64,000 bases of DNA from Lactonifactor longoviformis DSM 17459. GTDB taxonomy: Bacteria > Bacillota > Clostridia > Lachnospirales > Lachnospiraceae. This document shows positions 1 to 8,465 of the stretch, in pieces (position 1 is the stretch's first letter; each line of letters begins with the position of its first letter). Where the stretch lies: NCBI RefSeq assembly GCF_900129135.1, contig NZ_FQVI01000009.1:94234-158233 (forward strand), in the 5' to 3' direction. Below the pieces are notes generated by a model that searched no databases, had not been told where the DNA came from, and was given only the letters and a program-made list of their open reading frames with translations. Both the position numbers and the translations under genes were made by a program.

Positions 1-550
1 CTCCCAGCTCATTGGCAAACACTCTGGTCAATCCGATGACACCGTGTTTTGCTGCTGTGTATGGAGGGCAGTGCTTATCAGCGGTATAAGACAGTGCGGA
101 ACCTATGTTTATAATCTTGCCTCCGCCCTGCTGCTTCATGATTTTAGAAACTGCATGAGACAGGAAATATACCGCGTTCAGATCCAGATTGATGCACATA
201 TCCCAGTATTTGTCAGGGTACTCATCAAATGGGGCAAAAGCACTGGCGCCTGCATTGTTCACCAAGATATCGATTCTTCCGTACTTCTCCACACAGGTGT
301 CTACCACCTGCTGAATGTAGTCCTTTTTGGTAAGATCACCCTGAAGGAATTCTACCCGTCTGCCTTCTGCCTCTACCAACTGCTTTACCTCTGCAGTGTC
401 TGGTGTAAAGTGTGGAATAAAAAGATCTGCCCCGGCCTTTGCAAAAGCTGCCGCATATGCCATTCCAAGTCCCTGATTGGCTCCTGTGATGATTGCTACC
501 TTTCCCTTCAGACTAAAAAAGTCCAGGGTAAAATTTCCAAAATCCGTCAT
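1..550 (-). CDS. SDR-family oxidoreductase (KduD-like), 3' part cut by window edge
   Basis: NAD(P)-dependent short-chain dehydrogenase, probably oxidising or reducing a sugar or sugar acid. The ATG is at 550 and about 183 residues are visible. The Rossmann motif TGANQGLG lies near residue 22, NNAG follows, and the catalytic YxxxK (YTAAK) comes after a Ser. The sequence resembles 2-deoxy-D-gluconate/gluconate dehydrogenases, but substrate cannot be read from it. It is the last visible gene of a minus-strand operon, 12 bp after the transketolase C subunit. The C-terminus lies outside the window. Confidence 0.88.
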   Translation of the reverse strand, partial: MTDFGNFTLDFFSLKGKVAIITGANQGLGMAYAAAFAKAGADLFIPHFTPDTAEVKQLVEAEGRRVEFLQGDLTKKDYIQQVVDTCVEKYGRIDILVNNAGASAFAPFDEYPDKYWDMCINLDLNAVYFLSHAVSKIMKQQGGGKIINIGSALSYTADKHCPPYTAAKHGVIGLTRVFANELG

Positions 551-562
551 TCGTCTTGCCTC

Positions 563-1525
563 CTATCCCAGCATGGTTCTGATTGTCTTAGCGATACTTG
601 CCCGGTCCATGCCATAGTATTTATAAATCTCGTCGGGATCTCCCAGAACAGAGAATTGATCCGGCATTCCAATCCGTTTGAATTTTCCTCTGTATCCGGC
701 CTCGCACAGAATCTCGGCAACTGCTCCGCCCAGACCGCCGTTGATGGAGTGATCCTCCACTGTCACAACGTTTCCGGTAGTATTGGCAACTCTTAAGATC
801 GCTTCTATATCAAGCGGCTTAATCGTGTGCATATCCAGGACACCTACACTGAGTCCTTCCTCACCTAAAAGCTTAGCCGCCATCATGGATTCATAGATAC
901 TTGAACCGGTGGAAATAATTGCGGCGTCCCTGCCTTCCAGCACATCAATGGCTTTGCCGATCTCATATTCGTAGTCTTCCGCATAAATATTAGGTGAACC
1001 TGCCCTGTCTATCCGGATAATCATAGGACCTTCATGGTCCATAGACTTCCTGATAACCTTCCTGCACTGGTCCGCGTCAGCAGGAACTACCACTGTAAGG
1101 TTAGGGATGGCACGGTATAAAGCCAGATCTGCAATGTCATTATGGGTGGGGCCTCCCCCTGCGGTAACACCTGAATGGGTTCCTATCAGACGTACATTCA
1201 CATCATTGTACGCAATATCTGTATGGATTTGGTCTGCTGCACGCAGCGGAAGGAAGGGGCCAAACACCTGAGCAAATACAACGTGTCCTGCCAGGGCCAT
1301 GCCTGCGGAGGCGCCTACCTGGTTTGGTTCTGCAATCCCAAAGTTAAAGCATCTGTCCGGATACTTTGCAACCATTTTTCCTGCACTGGAGGATGGCGCA
1401 ACATTATCACTGTATGTAAAGAGGAATTCTCTTCCTTCATCTGCAAGTTTCATTAATTCTTCTCCATATGCCTCTCTTGCATTGGATAACATCTGGTCAA
1501 AATCAAAAGTTGTTTGTACTGCCAT
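563..1525 (-). CDS. Transketolase, C-terminal subunit
   Basis: Pyrimidine-binding plus C-terminal domain half of a two-subunit transketolase, a thiamine-diphosphate enzyme that moves a C2 ketol unit between sugars. At 320 aa it is the usual length for split clostridial forms. The conserved Glu that activates the cofactor sits in GIAE (residues 63-66), followed by GMALAGHVVFAQVF. The start ATG at 1525 has AAGGTGAG upstream and nearly abuts the stop of the N subunit (1527), so the two are translationally coupled. The genes around it are dehydrogenases and a transporter, and no sugar kinase is visible. Confidence 0.93.
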   Translation of the reverse strand: MAVQTTFDFDQMLSNAREAYGEELMKLADEGREFLFTYSDNVAPSSSAGKMVAKYPDRCFNFGIAEPNQVGASAGMALAGHVVFAQVFGPFLPLRAADQIHTDIAYNDVNVRLIGTHSGVTAGGGPTHNDIADLALYRAIPNLTVVVPADADQCRKVIRKSMDHEGPMIIRIDRAGSPNIYAEDYEYEIGKAIDVLEGRDAAIISTGSSIYESMMAAKLLGEEGLSVGVLDMHTIKPLDIEAILRVANTTGNVVTVEDHSINGGLGGAVAEILCEAGYRGKFKRIGMPDQFSVLGDPDEIYKYYGMDRASIAKTIRTMLG

Positions 1526-1526
1526 A

Positions 1527-2393
1527 CTATCTCACCTTCCTATTCTTTTCTACATCAGCAAGTGCTTCTTCCAACTGTTCTTTTGCGATTCCGCCTCCGT
1601 GCCATTTATAATTGCCTTCCATAAAGTCAACGCCTTTGCCTTTTACGGTATTGGATATAATAAAAATAGGTTTCCTTGGAGTAACCGGATCCGCCTTCGG
1701 AAGCTTCTCCAGCGCTTCACATACCTGAAGCATATCATTGCCGTCCTCCACATTGATGACCTCCCAGCCAAAGGCCTCTAATTTTTTATCCAATGGGTCC
1801 AGGTTCATAACATTGGCTGTAGGACCTGTCATCTGTACCTGATTCTTATCCACGATAGCAACCAGATTTCCCAGCTGGTAATGGCCCGCTGCCATAATTG
1901 CCTCCCAGTTGGTACCCTCGTCCATCTCACCGTCTCCTACCATAACAATGGTTCTCCAGGGTGCTTTTTTTGCTCGTGCTCCCAGTGCCATGCCCACTGC
2001 AACGGGAAGCCCATGCCCCAGTGAGCCCGCGGATACTTCTATGGCAGGCACATATTTTCTGTTCGAATGCATACCGAATTTTGCTGTATCCAAGGTTTCG
2101 AAATGCTCTACCATGTAGTCCATTGTATACATCCCCATATCCTGGAAAATCGTATATAATGTCTCGCTGCAGTGCCCCTTGCTCAATACAAAGCGATCTC
2201 TGTCTTCCATCTTCGGATCCGCCGGATCATAATTCATGTATTCATAGTACAGGGCGACTGCCATCTCAACGATGGATAATTCCCCTCCCAGATGCCCCAT
2301 TCCTATGCGGTAGATAAAGTTCAAAAGATCCTTTCTGATTTTTAGACACTTATCCTCTAATTCAATTACACGTTTCATTTCTACTGTACTCAT
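1527..2393 (-). CDS. Transketolase, N-terminal subunit
   Basis: Diphosphate-binding half of the split transketolase, 288 aa. The ThDP/metal motif GDGEMDEG is at residues 153-160, closing with VDKNQ at 181-185. The substrate/cofactor loop GHLGGELS is at about 33-40, and SKGH at about 71. The ATG at 2393 follows AAAGGAG at good spacing. It is upstream of and 1 bp from its partner subunit. The context (SDR, zinc dehydrogenase, GPH symporter, AraC) suggests a dedicated catabolic transketolase rather than the pentose-phosphate housekeeping enzyme. That role is inferred. Confidence 0.93.
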   Translation of the reverse strand: MSTVEMKRVIELEDKCLKIRKDLLNFIYRIGMGHLGGELSIVEMAVALYYEYMNYDPADPKMEDRDRFVLSKGHCSETLYTIFQDMGMYTMDYMVEHFETLDTAKFGMHSNRKYVPAIEVSAGSLGHGLPVAVGMALGARAKKAPWRTIVMVGDGEMDEGTNWEAIMAAGHYQLGNLVAIVDKNQVQMTGPTANVMNLDPLDKKLEAFGWEVINVEDGNDMLQVCEALEKLPKADPVTPRKPIFIISNTVKGKGVDFMEGNYKWHGGGIAKEQLEEALADVEKNRKVR

Positions 2394-2418
2394 TTGATAA
2401 CTCCTTTCCAGACCTTCT

Positions 2419-3471
2419 TTATATGTCCTCGCTGCATTTGATTAATATTTTCGGATACTTCCCGGATACCTGGGCCCTGAATGCCTCTTCTGCCTCATCG
2501 ATTGAGAAAATCTTGCTGGTAAAATCAGAAAGATCATATTTGGATAAGACCTGCACTGCCCTGGGGAAGGTGTAGGGCGCCACATAAAAACCGGTTACTG
2601 TCAATTCATTAAAATAGCAGTATTTATACAGATTAAATGGCATCTCAAAATCATTTGGATACATAGCACCGTAAATCAGTTTTCCGCCTTTTGCCGTAAT
2701 CTTCGGCAAATCGTATACCGCTCTTACAGAACCGGAGCAGTCGATAACTGTGTCAAAGCCTCTTCCGTCTGTAATTTTCATTGCCTCTTCCACTGTGCTG
2801 GAGTTCACAGGGTCAACCACATATTCCGCTCCATATTTCAAAGCCAGCTCTCTTCGCTCAGGGATAGGCTCTATCAAGGTCAAACTGGTAGCCCCATACA
2901 TTTTTAATGACTGCAGTGCCAGAAGTCCGATAGGGCCTCCCCCGGATATAGCGATTCTCTCCCCATATCTGGGACTTACCTTATCCATCAGACGAACGGC
3001 AATGGAAATTGGCTCCAGCAGGCATCCTTCCTCAAGGCTTACATCGTCAGGAAGTTTATATACCTGAGATTCATGCCAGACAATATATTCACTCATTCCC
3101 GGGCGGTTATACTCATCTGCGTGCTCACAGAACTGCTGCTGTCCGTTCTGGCAGTAATAGCAGGTACCGCAGAATCTGAGAAAATTGCCGGCAACCCTAT
3201 CCCCCACTTTTAAACCTTTCTGGGTTGCTTTTTCCCCCAGCTCTACGATAACGCCGGATACTTCATGCCCCAGACCAAAGGGGGGGTCCCATCCAAAGAT
3301 ATTCTCTACCAGATGAGGATCCGAACCGCAGATTGCACAGTATGCGACTTTGATTTTTACATCCTCCGGCCCTACTTCCTGTTCCGGAATGTCCAGAACA
3401 GCTACTTTTCCTCTCTTACTCTCGTCCGGGTCCCTTAAACTTCCCACTTTAACTACTGATATTGATTTCAA
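2419..3471 (-). CDS. Zinc-dependent alcohol/polyol dehydrogenase (MDR family)
   Basis: 350-aa medium-chain dehydrogenase of the sorbitol/threonine dehydrogenase type. Catalytic zinc ligands are in CAICGSD (Cys48) and GHE (His69-Glu70). The structural zinc site has four Cys at 101, 104, 107 and 115. A nucleotide-binding GGGPIG motif follows near 177. The start codon is TTG at 3471, supported by a GGAGGG ribosome binding site 6 bases upstream, which outranks internal ATGs. It lies between the GPH transporter (41 bp) and the transketolase genes (25 bp). It probably oxidises an imported polyol or sugar to a ketose; the substrate is unknown. Confidence 0.9.
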   Translation of the reverse strand: MKSISVVKVGSLRDPDESKRGKVAVLDIPEQEVGPEDVKIKVAYCAICGSDPHLVENIFGWDPPFGLGHEVSGVIVELGEKATQKGLKVGDRVAGNFLRFCGTCYYCQNGQQQFCEHADEYNRPGMSEYIVWHESQVYKLPDDVSLEEGCLLEPISIAVRLMDKVSPRYGERIAISGGGPIGLLALQSLKMYGATSLTLIEPIPERRELALKYGAEYVVDPVNSSTVEEAMKITDGRGFDTVIDCSGSVRAVYDLPKITAKGGKLIYGAMYPNDFEMPFNLYKYCYFNELTVTGFYVAPYTFPRAVQVLSKYDLSDFTSKIFSIDEAEEAFRAQVSGKYPKILIKCSEDI

Positions 3472-3512
3472 ATCAATCCCTCCATTTCCTTTTTTTGATC
3501 TATTTTTACTTA

Positions 3513-4934
3513 TTATGCTGATTTTCTGGCTGCATTTCTTTCTGCTATCTGCTTCTGAATCTCAACTACCTTTTCTTCATTTAGGTGATAGAAGGCTCCG
3601 AAGATAACCATGGTGACTACCACCACTGCAAGAGGAAGCAGGGATGTAAGATTCCTGATAGCTGCAAGAGTGCTCTCTGTCTGAGCTTCATTTGCCACAT
3701 AGCCTGAAGCACTCAGAACTGCGGTAGGCAGAGAACCGCCGATAATCATCGCAAATTTTATTCCTAATCCAATTAAGGTCATTACAATGGCTGTGTATCT
3801 CTTCCCGGTTTTTAAGTCCGCATATTCTACCGGGTCAGTAATGATAGACCACAAAATTCCCATTAAAATACCATATCCAAATGCTGTTACTCCCCGTGAT
3901 GCCATCATTCCGGCAATCGCGGACGGAGGCATTAAGTAGAGAAGCAGAGACCCGGCTGCTGCCAGAGCAAGCCCTAGCATAACCGTACCTTTTTTCTTAA
4001 TCTTCTTTGTCAGGAAAGGTACGCAGGGTACGCCAAATACAGAGGGTAGCATCATCATCATAGAGAACCAGGAAAGCATATCCTCTCTTCCGGCATAGTA
4101 TTTAATATAATAGGCACCCATAGTGGACTGTACCTGACTTAAGGTATATACACCCAGAAACAGGACAAACATAAGGAATACAGGTCCTACCGTAAATAAA
4201 AGGGTAAATACATCTTTAATATTTGCCTTGTTATTAGGATCAATCGGCGGGGCCGGAACCCTCTCAACGATCTGATGGGACGCCCAAAGTAAAATTGTTA
4301 CCATGATAACCGCCATAATAACAGTTGTTACCATATATCCCTGAGCAAGTGTCATATATCTCGTAAAGAAACCGCTTAAATTTGGCAGCATAATGGCGCA
4401 GAGAACACCGCCGGACTGTGCGAACATCATTCGTGTGGACTGAAGCTTCGTTCTCTCATCCTGATCGTTTGTCATGAGGGAGGCCGCGGATATATATGGC
4501 TGAATAATAAAGGTATACAGCATATTTAAGAGATTGTATGTAATAGCCGCCCACACAAGCTTCATGTTATACGCAAATCCCGGGGTAGTATACGTAAGCA
4601 CTGCTACCACACCGAAAGGAATTGCCCCATACATAATGTATATCCAGTACTTACCCTTTTTGGGATTCAGCCGTTCACATATAGTTCCCATCATAGGATC
4701 ATTGATGGCATCCCAGAGACGGGAAACCGCAAACAGCATAGCAACATGAGATGCTTTCAGTCCGAAAATGTCTGTATAGAAATAGCTGATATACAAGGCA
4801 ATACACTGAAACACCAGATTCATTGCAAAGTCTACCGATGAATATCCCAGTATTTCTCTTTTTTCCAACTTGTAGTAACCATACTGTGAACTGGTCTTCA
4901 CCCAGTTAGCGGGGTCCTTAAGGTTTTTACTCAT
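3513..4934 (-). CDS. MFS sugar symporter, GPH (glycoside-pentoside-hexuronide:cation) family
   Basis: 473-aa polytopic membrane protein with about 12 hydrophobic segments. The N-terminal LEKREILGYSSVDFAMN and the loop SRLWDAINDPMMG are diagnostic of GPH symporters (MelB/XynP/YicJ relatives). It would import a glycoside, pentoside or uronide with H+ or Na+. The start ATG at 4934 has a GGAGGAAATTTCT leader. It is the first gene of the minus-strand operon and is divergent from the AraC regulator. It thus defines substrate entry for the two dehydrogenases and transketolase downstream. The actual sugar cannot be deduced. Confidence 0.9.
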   Translation of the reverse strand: MSKNLKDPANWVKTSSQYGYYKLEKREILGYSSVDFAMNLVFQCIALYISYFYTDIFGLKASHVAMLFAVSRLWDAINDPMMGTICERLNPKKGKYWIYIMYGAIPFGVVAVLTYTTPGFAYNMKLVWAAITYNLLNMLYTFIIQPYISAASLMTNDQDERTKLQSTRMMFAQSGGVLCAIMLPNLSGFFTRYMTLAQGYMVTTVIMAVIMVTILLWASHQIVERVPAPPIDPNNKANIKDVFTLLFTVGPVFLMFVLFLGVYTLSQVQSTMGAYYIKYYAGREDMLSWFSMMMMLPSVFGVPCVPFLTKKIKKKGTVMLGLALAAAGSLLLYLMPPSAIAGMMASRGVTAFGYGILMGILWSIITDPVEYADLKTGKRYTAIVMTLIGLGIKFAMIIGGSLPTAVLSASGYVANEAQTESTLAAIRNLTSLLPLAVVVVTMVIFGAFYHLNEEKVVEIQKQIAERNAARKSA

Positions 4935-5342
4935 AGAAATTTCCTCCGTCTGATTTGGATTTCTGGACGATAGCGGATACTTGGGCGCCCTGTACTGCCT
5001 TTGTCCGGTACATATTCCATAAGCCGCATGCTCTTCCCGTTATTTTAACCACTATTTTTTCCTTCTCCTCCAGCGCGTTCGGTAATATAACTTGTTTTGC
5101 AGCTTATCTTTGTTGTATTTAGTATATATTGCACAACCGCTTTTTACCATTCTTCAAAAGGACACGTAGAAATTCAATTTCGTCCTTTTTGAATAAGATT
5201 GTTGATAAAATATCAAATCAATTACGACAAAACAGATTCCATTTTTTACTTATTGTGTTATAATATCTAAAGGTTTTTCTTTTCAGAATTCTTTTTCTAT
5301 ATGGCATTATTGGCTATCATTATTTAAAGGAGGGAATCTGTC
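4935..5342. promoter_or_regulatory. Divergent promoter region between symporter operon and araC-type gene
   Basis: 408-bp AT-rich gap with no convincing ORF. It holds a near-perfect inverted repeat at 5153-5193 (arms TTCAAAAGGAC and GTCCTTTTTGAA, with ACG/CGT continuing the stem), a TATAAT at 5259-5264 that can serve the AraC-like gene, and a strong AAAGGAGGG site just before its ATG. The inverted repeat is a plausible operator or transcript hairpin for the minus-strand operon. No binding site is proven. Confidence 0.5.
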
Positions 5343-6275
5343 ATGTACCATCAGCCTATACACCCGCTTTGCAATCCTAACACAAACACGGTCTCTCTGA
5401 ATTCCTATGATTTATGTATCAGCTATGTAGACCGTCATGACGAAAACACGGTGGAATTTCCCCACAGTCATCCAAAGGAATTTGAAGTATATTATGTTGT
5501 GGAGGGGGAATTAGATAATCTGGTGGAAGGGACACCGCAAAATGTCAAAGCGGGAGAGTTTTTATTTTTGAATCCCGGGGTAAAGCACGGTACGCTGTAC
5601 AAGCCGGAACAGCGAAAGGTGTACATCACCGTAGTTTTTAATATCTATCCCAGGACCTCCCCCTACTCAAATGACTATACCGTGGAATTCGAACCGATAC
5701 ATATGGATACTTTTTTTAAATTTGCTCAAAAGCAGAGCTTTTTAATCTGTAAAGATAATTATAACTGTTCCAAATACCTTCCCTGGATGGAAGAAGAGGC
5801 TGTGACAAAGGAGTGGGGATGGTTTTATATGCTGAAGTCCCACTACACTGCCTTTCTGCTGTCTATCATCAGGAACTTTATGCCTCCTACCCACACAACC
5901 TCCCAGGCAGAAGCCACAACGCTGCCTATTGCATTCACTAAATTTCTGCACGCTAACTATCAGAACAAGGATCTGGCACTGAAAGATCTGGCAGATCATT
6001 TTTACATGACTCCCAGACACGCCAACCGGCTGTTTAAGGAATATTTTGGAGCAAGTCTTTCCAAGACCCTGACCCAGTACCGAATCAGCTATGCCAAAAA
6101 TTATCTCCTGGATACAGATTATTCTGTTGACGAGATCGCTGACGCCGTAGGCTTTAGCTCTGCCAGCACGCTGTCCCGTCTTTTTAAGGAGACGGAAGGG
6201 ATTAATATCTCTGAATACCGGTATCTGTGCAAACAGCAAAAGCTTCTTGCACAGAATCTGGACTCTCAGCCATAG
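5343..6275 (+). CDS. AraC-family transcriptional regulator
   Basis: 310-aa regulator with an N-terminal cupin-like sensor (residues about 20-110, motif HPKEFEVYYVVEGEL...PGVKHGT) and a C-terminal double helix-turn-helix (about 205-300, ending in the AraC signature DEIADAVGFSSASTLSRLFK). It should sense a sugar and activate the divergent transporter-dehydrogenase-transketolase operon. The ATG at 5343 follows AAAGGAGGG. A hairpin at 6297-6345 ends its transcript. The regulatory target is inferred from position. Confidence 0.92.
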   Translation: MYHQPIHPLCNPNTNTVSLNSYDLCISYVDRHDENTVEFPHSHPKEFEVYYVVEGELDNLVEGTPQNVKAGEFLFLNPGVKHGTLYKPEQRKVYITVVFNIYPRTSPYSNDYTVEFEPIHMDTFFKFAQKQSFLICKDNYNCSKYLPWMEEEAVTKEWGWFYMLKSHYTAFLLSIIRNFMPPTHTTSQAEATTLPIAFTKFLHANYQNKDLALKDLADHFYMTPRHANRLFKEYFGASLSKTLTQYRISYAKNYLLDTDYSVDEIADAVGFSSASTLSRLFKETEGINISEYRYLCKQQKLLAQNLDSQP

Positions 6276-6296
6276 AGCACCTCCGGATCATAACAA

Positions 6297-6345
6297 CAGG
6301 GACGGTATTGGCTCATCTTCATCAGATGAACCCATATCGTCCCTG
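6297..6345. terminator. Hairpin between convergent genes
   Basis: Inverted repeat with arms CAGGGACGGTAT and ATATCGTCCCTG (one mismatch). It is followed by T-rich DNA on the plus strand and lies just after the AraC-type gene and 124 bp before the end of the convergent cyclophilin gene. Confidence 0.55.
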
Positions 6346-6468
6346 CAGCTTACTTTATTCAAATATTCTTTTACTTAATGTCACCCCGCATTCCCCTGAC
6401 ATAAATGAGGGGCGACCCGTACGGAAGGATTTGGCAGCATATAACGTCTTAATCCAAATCATTTTATC

Positions 6469-7125
6469 CTAGTCAATAACCTCAATACTCTCGATCACCG
6501 GCTGGTTCTCAGCAGCCACTGTTCCGTTCGCATCTTCTGTCCGGATATCTTCACAGATCTTATCTACAATTTCCATCCCTTCTGTCACATATCCAAACAC
6601 AGCGTAATCCCCGTCCAGAGAAGGACTGTCCTGATGGACAATAAAGAACTGAGAGCTGGCACTGTCCATCTCCCTGGCACGGGCCATTGAAAGCGCCCCA
6701 CGGGTATGTGACAGTGGATTGTCCACCCCATTATTTGAAAATTCACCTTTTATGGTCTCATCAGACCCTCCGGTGCCATTTCCGTTAGGATCTCCACCCT
6801 GAATCATAAAACCGCTGATTATGCGGTGGAATGTCAGTCCGTTATAAAATCCCTCCCCCGCAAGCCTCATAAAATTAGTCACGGTTATAGGCGCACTGTC
6901 CCCCTCCAGTTCTGCAGATATGGTTCCATAATCCTTTATGTTAATTTTAACATGATGTGTCCCTGTCTGCTGCTCTTCACCGGAAGTTGCTTTGTCTGCT
7001 TCCTCTTGTGTCCCGGCAGACTCTGTATCTGTCTTATTTTCTTCTGTATTCTCTGTTTTTCCACATCCGGTTATGAAAGCAGCCGCCATGGCAGCCATTA
7101 CAAGTAGTGTTATTAATTTTTTCAT
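6469..7125 (-). CDS. Cyclophilin-type peptidyl-prolyl isomerase lipoprotein
   Basis: 218-aa exported foldase catalysing cis-trans isomerisation of proline bonds. A lipoprotein signal peptide (MKKLITLLVMAAMAAAFITGC, lipobox ITGC) is followed by an acidic, Thr-rich linker to about residue 60. The cyclophilin domain carries FHRIISGFMIQGGDPNGNGTGG and SASSQFFIVHQD, with catalytic Arg in FHRI. I chose the ATG at 7125 because AGAGG lies 9 bases upstream and it makes a clean signal peptide. Its ATGA overlaps the stop of the upstream glycosylase gene, implying coupled translation. Confidence 0.93.
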   Translation of the reverse strand: MKKLITLLVMAAMAAAFITGCGKTENTEENKTDTESAGTQEEADKATSGEEQQTGTHHVKINIKDYGTISAELEGDSAPITVTNFMRLAGEGFYNGLTFHRIISGFMIQGGDPNGNGTGGSDETIKGEFSNNGVDNPLSHTRGALSMARAREMDSASSQFFIVHQDSPSLDGDYAVFGYVTEGMEIVDKICEDIRTEDANGTVAAENQPVIESIEVID

Positions 7126-7982
7126 GCTGTACAACCTCTCTTATAACTTATGGTATTCTCTTTTTTCTCTCTGCCCTCTTGATTCAGGTCATAATAAAAC
7201 ATATACTGCTGCAAAACCCCCGCATACCCCTGGTACCGCAAGTAGGGAAAACCCTCGGGATAGTGCAGATCCAATATCTTTTTTATATGTGTATCCACCG
7301 GAAAGGCTTCTACATGATATAGGCCAAACAGGCAGATGCAGTCTGCCACTTTCCTGCCTATCCCATATTGCAGCATCAATTCTTTGTGCGCGCTTTCATA
7401 ATCTGCTTTTTTCAGCTTCTCCAGATCCAGACTTCCTTCAACCACAGATTCAGCCATCCGGCAGATATACTTTTCCCGGTAACCCAGCCCCAGGCTTCCT
7501 AAAACTTCAGGGCCTGCCTCCAGTACTGCTTCCGGCGAAGGAAATGTAAAATATGCACTTCCCTGCTTTGTGTCTCTCTTTTCCCCAACTGCTTCGCAGA
7601 GGCGCCGGACACTGTTTCTGATTCTCGGTATATTATTATTTTGAGAAATAAGAAATGTAATTATCATCTCCCATAAATCCTGCTTTAATATACGGATTCC
7701 CCAGCCATAGTTCGCTGCGCTGATTAGGTACGAATCCTCCGTATCTATAGAATTTTTTATTTCTCCGTAATCCGTATCCAAATCCAGATATTCCCTCCAC
7801 AGCTTCTGAAATTCCCTTTCAGAGCAGGATAGCGTATAATCCTCCCCGTGCTGGGTGATCTCCAGATACTCACCGTAGGCGATAATAGAAAATGTACTAC
7901 TGTTCTGTCTCTCCATACGAAAGCATTGACCCGATTGAGCAATCTGCTGCAGATCCAGGTCTTTTATATTTTTATGTATCAT
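7122..7982 (-). CDS. 8-oxoguanine DNA glycosylase/AP lyase, OGG1 type
   Basis: 286-aa HhH-GPD base-excision repair enzyme. The helix-hairpin-helix GIGRKVADC carries the catalytic Lys (about residue 211), and the conserved Asp is in FPVDTH (about 230), both matching OGG1. SQNNNIPRIRNSVRRL is the DNA-binding helix. An upstream in-frame ATG at 8027 exists, but the ATG at 7982 is preceded by AAAGAGGAG and starts where family similarity starts. The stop overlaps the cyclophilin start (ATGA). A 230-nt structured leader lies upstream. The function is family knowledge; the link to the lipoprotein is unexplained. Confidence 0.88.
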   Translation of the reverse strand: MIHKNIKDLDLQQIAQSGQCFRMERQNSSTFSIIAYGEYLEITQHGEDYTLSCSEREFQKLWREYLDLDTDYGEIKNSIDTEDSYLISAANYGWGIRILKQDLWEMIITFLISQNNNIPRIRNSVRRLCEAVGEKRDTKQGSAYFTFPSPEAVLEAGPEVLGSLGLGYREKYICRMAESVVEGSLDLEKLKKADYESAHKELMLQYGIGRKVADCICLFGLYHVEAFPVDTHIKKILDLHYPEGFPYLRYQGYAGVLQQYMFYYDLNQEGREKKENTISYKRGCTA

Positions 7983-8039
7983 TGTCTCCTCTTTTTCTAA
8001 AGATAACTGCCGTTTCTCTTGCTTCACTCCAAATTCGTC

Positions 8040-8215
8040 ACTTTTGCACCGTAAGACTAAACTTCTATAAATGCGCGGATTGACCTTTGGTCAATAAGGA
8101 ATACCCACTCCTATTCGCCGGCAATTGCCTTTGCTCTTGCATTTGGCGAGTCACTTCTCCAACTATAGAGGTGCAAAATCCTAGCTTCTCTTTTTGAAAG
8201 AGAAAATATTACTTG
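8040..8215 (-). ncRNA. Candidate structured RNA or 5' leader of the DNA glycosylase gene
   Basis: On the minus strand a transcript from about 8212 could close on a 9-bp helix, TTTTGCACC (8170-8178 side) with GGTGCAAAA (8042-8051 side). A second helix, TCTATA/TATAGA, would lie inside it. The interior contains a CTCGCC/GGCGA stem, a GAATA/TATTC hairpin and a perfect TTGACC-AAA-GGTCAA hairpin. A short TTCTCTTT/AAAGAGAA hairpin precedes them. I could not assign it to T-box, TPP, cobalamin, THF, purine, SAM, fluoride or other riboswitch classes I know. A 6S-like or cis-regulatory RNA is possible. The evidence is base-pairing potential only. Confidence 0.4.
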
Positions 8216-8218
8216 TCT

Positions 8219-8247
8219 ATGTTATCATTTTATCGTTTTATCTTCAA
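8219..8247 (-). promoter_or_regulatory. Sigma-A type promoter for the leader/DNA glycosylase
   Basis: On the minus strand, TTGAAG (8242-8247) and TAACAT (8219-8224) are separated by exactly 17 bp in an AT-rich context. This predicts a start near 8212 and a leader of about 230 nt before the glycosylase ATG. Confidence 0.5.
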
Positions 8248-8249
8248 CT

Positions 8250-8465
8250 GTAAATTAGTGTATCTAGGATATATGAATTAAGTACAAGCCCTCTCTCCCT
8301 TAGTTTCTCTGATTACCCTATCAAGCAGATAAAGCAGTTAAAAAAGTAGTAGAGTTGCATTGCCATCTGTAAAGTCTACAGCCCAGAAGCCGGCAGTAAA
8401 CGGAGCATACCACTACACACTGGCAGGAAAATTGCCGATTTCCATTTGTCAGGCGTAATAAAAAG
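8250..8465. other. Non-coding stretch beyond the leader-distal end of the CRISPR array
   Basis: No credible gene or further recognisable repeat is seen between the glycosylase promoter and the degenerate last CRISPR repeat. ORFs here only arise by reading through the repeats. Confidence 0.4.

Noticed and set aside
563..4934. Sulfoquinovose sulfo-transketolase or apiose pathway
   Set aside because: Split transketolase alone is not enough; no pathway-specific isomerase, kinase or sulfo-enzymes are visible.
8300..8465. Possible further degenerate CRISPR repeats beyond 8466
   Set aside because: I looked for GGGAGT/ACTCCC stems at 66-bp steps and saw none.
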